From: Prosthecodimorpha hirschii
GTDB taxonomy: Bacteria > Pseudomonadota > Alphaproteobacteria > Rhizobiales > Ancalomicrobiaceae
DNA: 64,000 nucleotides
Assembly: GCF_001305515.1 (NCBI RefSeq)
Contig: NZ_LJYW01000001.1
Coordinates: 5,751,691 to 5,815,690 of the forward strand
Reading direction: 5' to 3'
In this document: piece by piece, positions 63,702 to 64,000 of the stretch
Layout: the number at the start of each line of letters is the position of its first letter
Numbering within the stretch: the stretch's first letter is position 1
Made by a program: the position numbers and the translations under genes
The notes under the pieces: model-generated
Seen by the model: the letters and a program-made list of their open reading frames with translations, nothing else
The model's database searches: none
What the model was told of the DNA's origin: nothing

Positions 63702-63995
63702 ATGGTCAGCGAGAACAATCCGGTCACGACGGAATTGCGCCGGATCCGCGACAGCATCGACAACATCGACGCCGCCCTGATCTATCTTCTCGCCGAGCGC
63801 TTCAAGTGCACCAAACAGGTCGGCCTCCTCAAGGCCGAGTACGACCTGCCGCCCTCCGACCCGGCGCGCGAGAAGCAGCAGATCGAGCGCTTGCGGCGCC
63901 TGTCGGTGGATGCCCAGTTCGATCCGGTATTCGCCGAGAAGTTCCTGAACTTCGTGATCGCCGAAGTGATCCGGCACCACGAGGCGGTCCGCTGA
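63702..63995 (+). CDS. chorismate mutase (AroQ class)
   Basis: This 97-aa all-helical enzyme converts chorismate to prephenate, the branch step to phenylalanine and tyrosine. It has the AroQ pattern LRRIRDSIDNIDAALIYLLAERFKCTKQVGLLK, whose Arg and Lys residues bind chorismate, and the later helix with REKQQIERLRRL. It is a free-standing mutase, not fused to prephenate dehydratase. The ATG at 63702 follows GGAAAG. In related genomes such genes lie beside ffh and rpsP; the window ends before that can be checked. Confidence 0.92.
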   Translation: MVSENNPVTTELRRIRDSIDNIDAALIYLLAERFKCTKQVGLLKAEYDLPPSDPAREKQQIERLRRLSVDAQFDPVFAEKFLNFVIAEVIRHHEAVR

Positions 63996-64000
63996 CGGGT

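Overview
The window is GC-rich chromosomal DNA from an alphaproteobacterium, most likely of the order Hyphomicrobiales (Rhizobiales). The evidence is the neighbourhood ppiD-trpE / tpiA-secG-pyrG, an ExoR-like Sel1-repeat protein, tripartite tricarboxylate (Tct) transport, many ABC uptake operons, and a stand-alone AroQ-type chorismate mutase. I cannot name a genus. About fifty protein genes and one tRNA are supported. There is no CRISPR array, insertion sequence, integrase or phage gene, so this looks like a metabolically versatile chromosome segment rather than an acquired island.

Layout. 1-8047: housekeeping genes (ExoR-like regulator, trpE, ppiD, tpiA, secG, pyrG). 8350-11499: a tctBAC solute transporter operon. 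11613-18847: an unrecognised envelope protein, two methyl-accepting chemotaxis proteins with very similar signalling domains, and a DegQ-like protease. 18972-20003: a cysteine synthase-family enzyme. 20352-28580: a cluster matching the singlet-oxygen/photooxidative stress regulon of Rhodobacter-type bacteria (ChrR-like protein, SDR, MFS transporter, cyclopropane-fatty-acid-synthase-like methyltransferase, DUF1365 protein, FAD amine oxidase, DNA photolyase). It has no sigma factor, and its ChrR-like protein has lost the zinc ligands of the anti-sigma domain. 28705-29922: an acyl-CoA dehydrogenase. 30173-30247: tRNA-Val(UAC). 30342-31842: three small exported proteins, two of them tandem paralogues.

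31962-35048: an autoregulated tetR-gst-eamA-gst detoxification operon with a perfect palindromic operator. 35252-44746: an iclR-dppABCDF-like-ggt operon, plausibly for import and intracellular cleavage of gamma-glutamyl peptides, next to a GMC oxidoreductase gene. Both promoters carry paired TTTCCGA motifs two helical turns apart. 45113-46440: an ArsP/UPF0718-type permease with a small CxxC thioredoxin-fold partner. 46555-56402: a tightly packed ten-gene operon with a polyamine-type ABC transporter, two binding proteins, two SIS-domain proteins, two PfkB kinases and a BtpA-family protein. This is the best candidate for an uncharacterised catabolic system; the kinase/SIS pairing resembles Amadori-product (fructosamine) degradation. 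A divergent amidohydrolase follows.

58465-61785: a polar-amino-acid ABC system without an ATPase, joined to a Gfo/Idh/MocA oxidoreductase. 62002-63261: a class III CoA-transferase transcribed divergently from it. 63702-63995: chorismate mutase. Long reading frames antisense to most of these genes are by-products of the high GC content and were not annotated.
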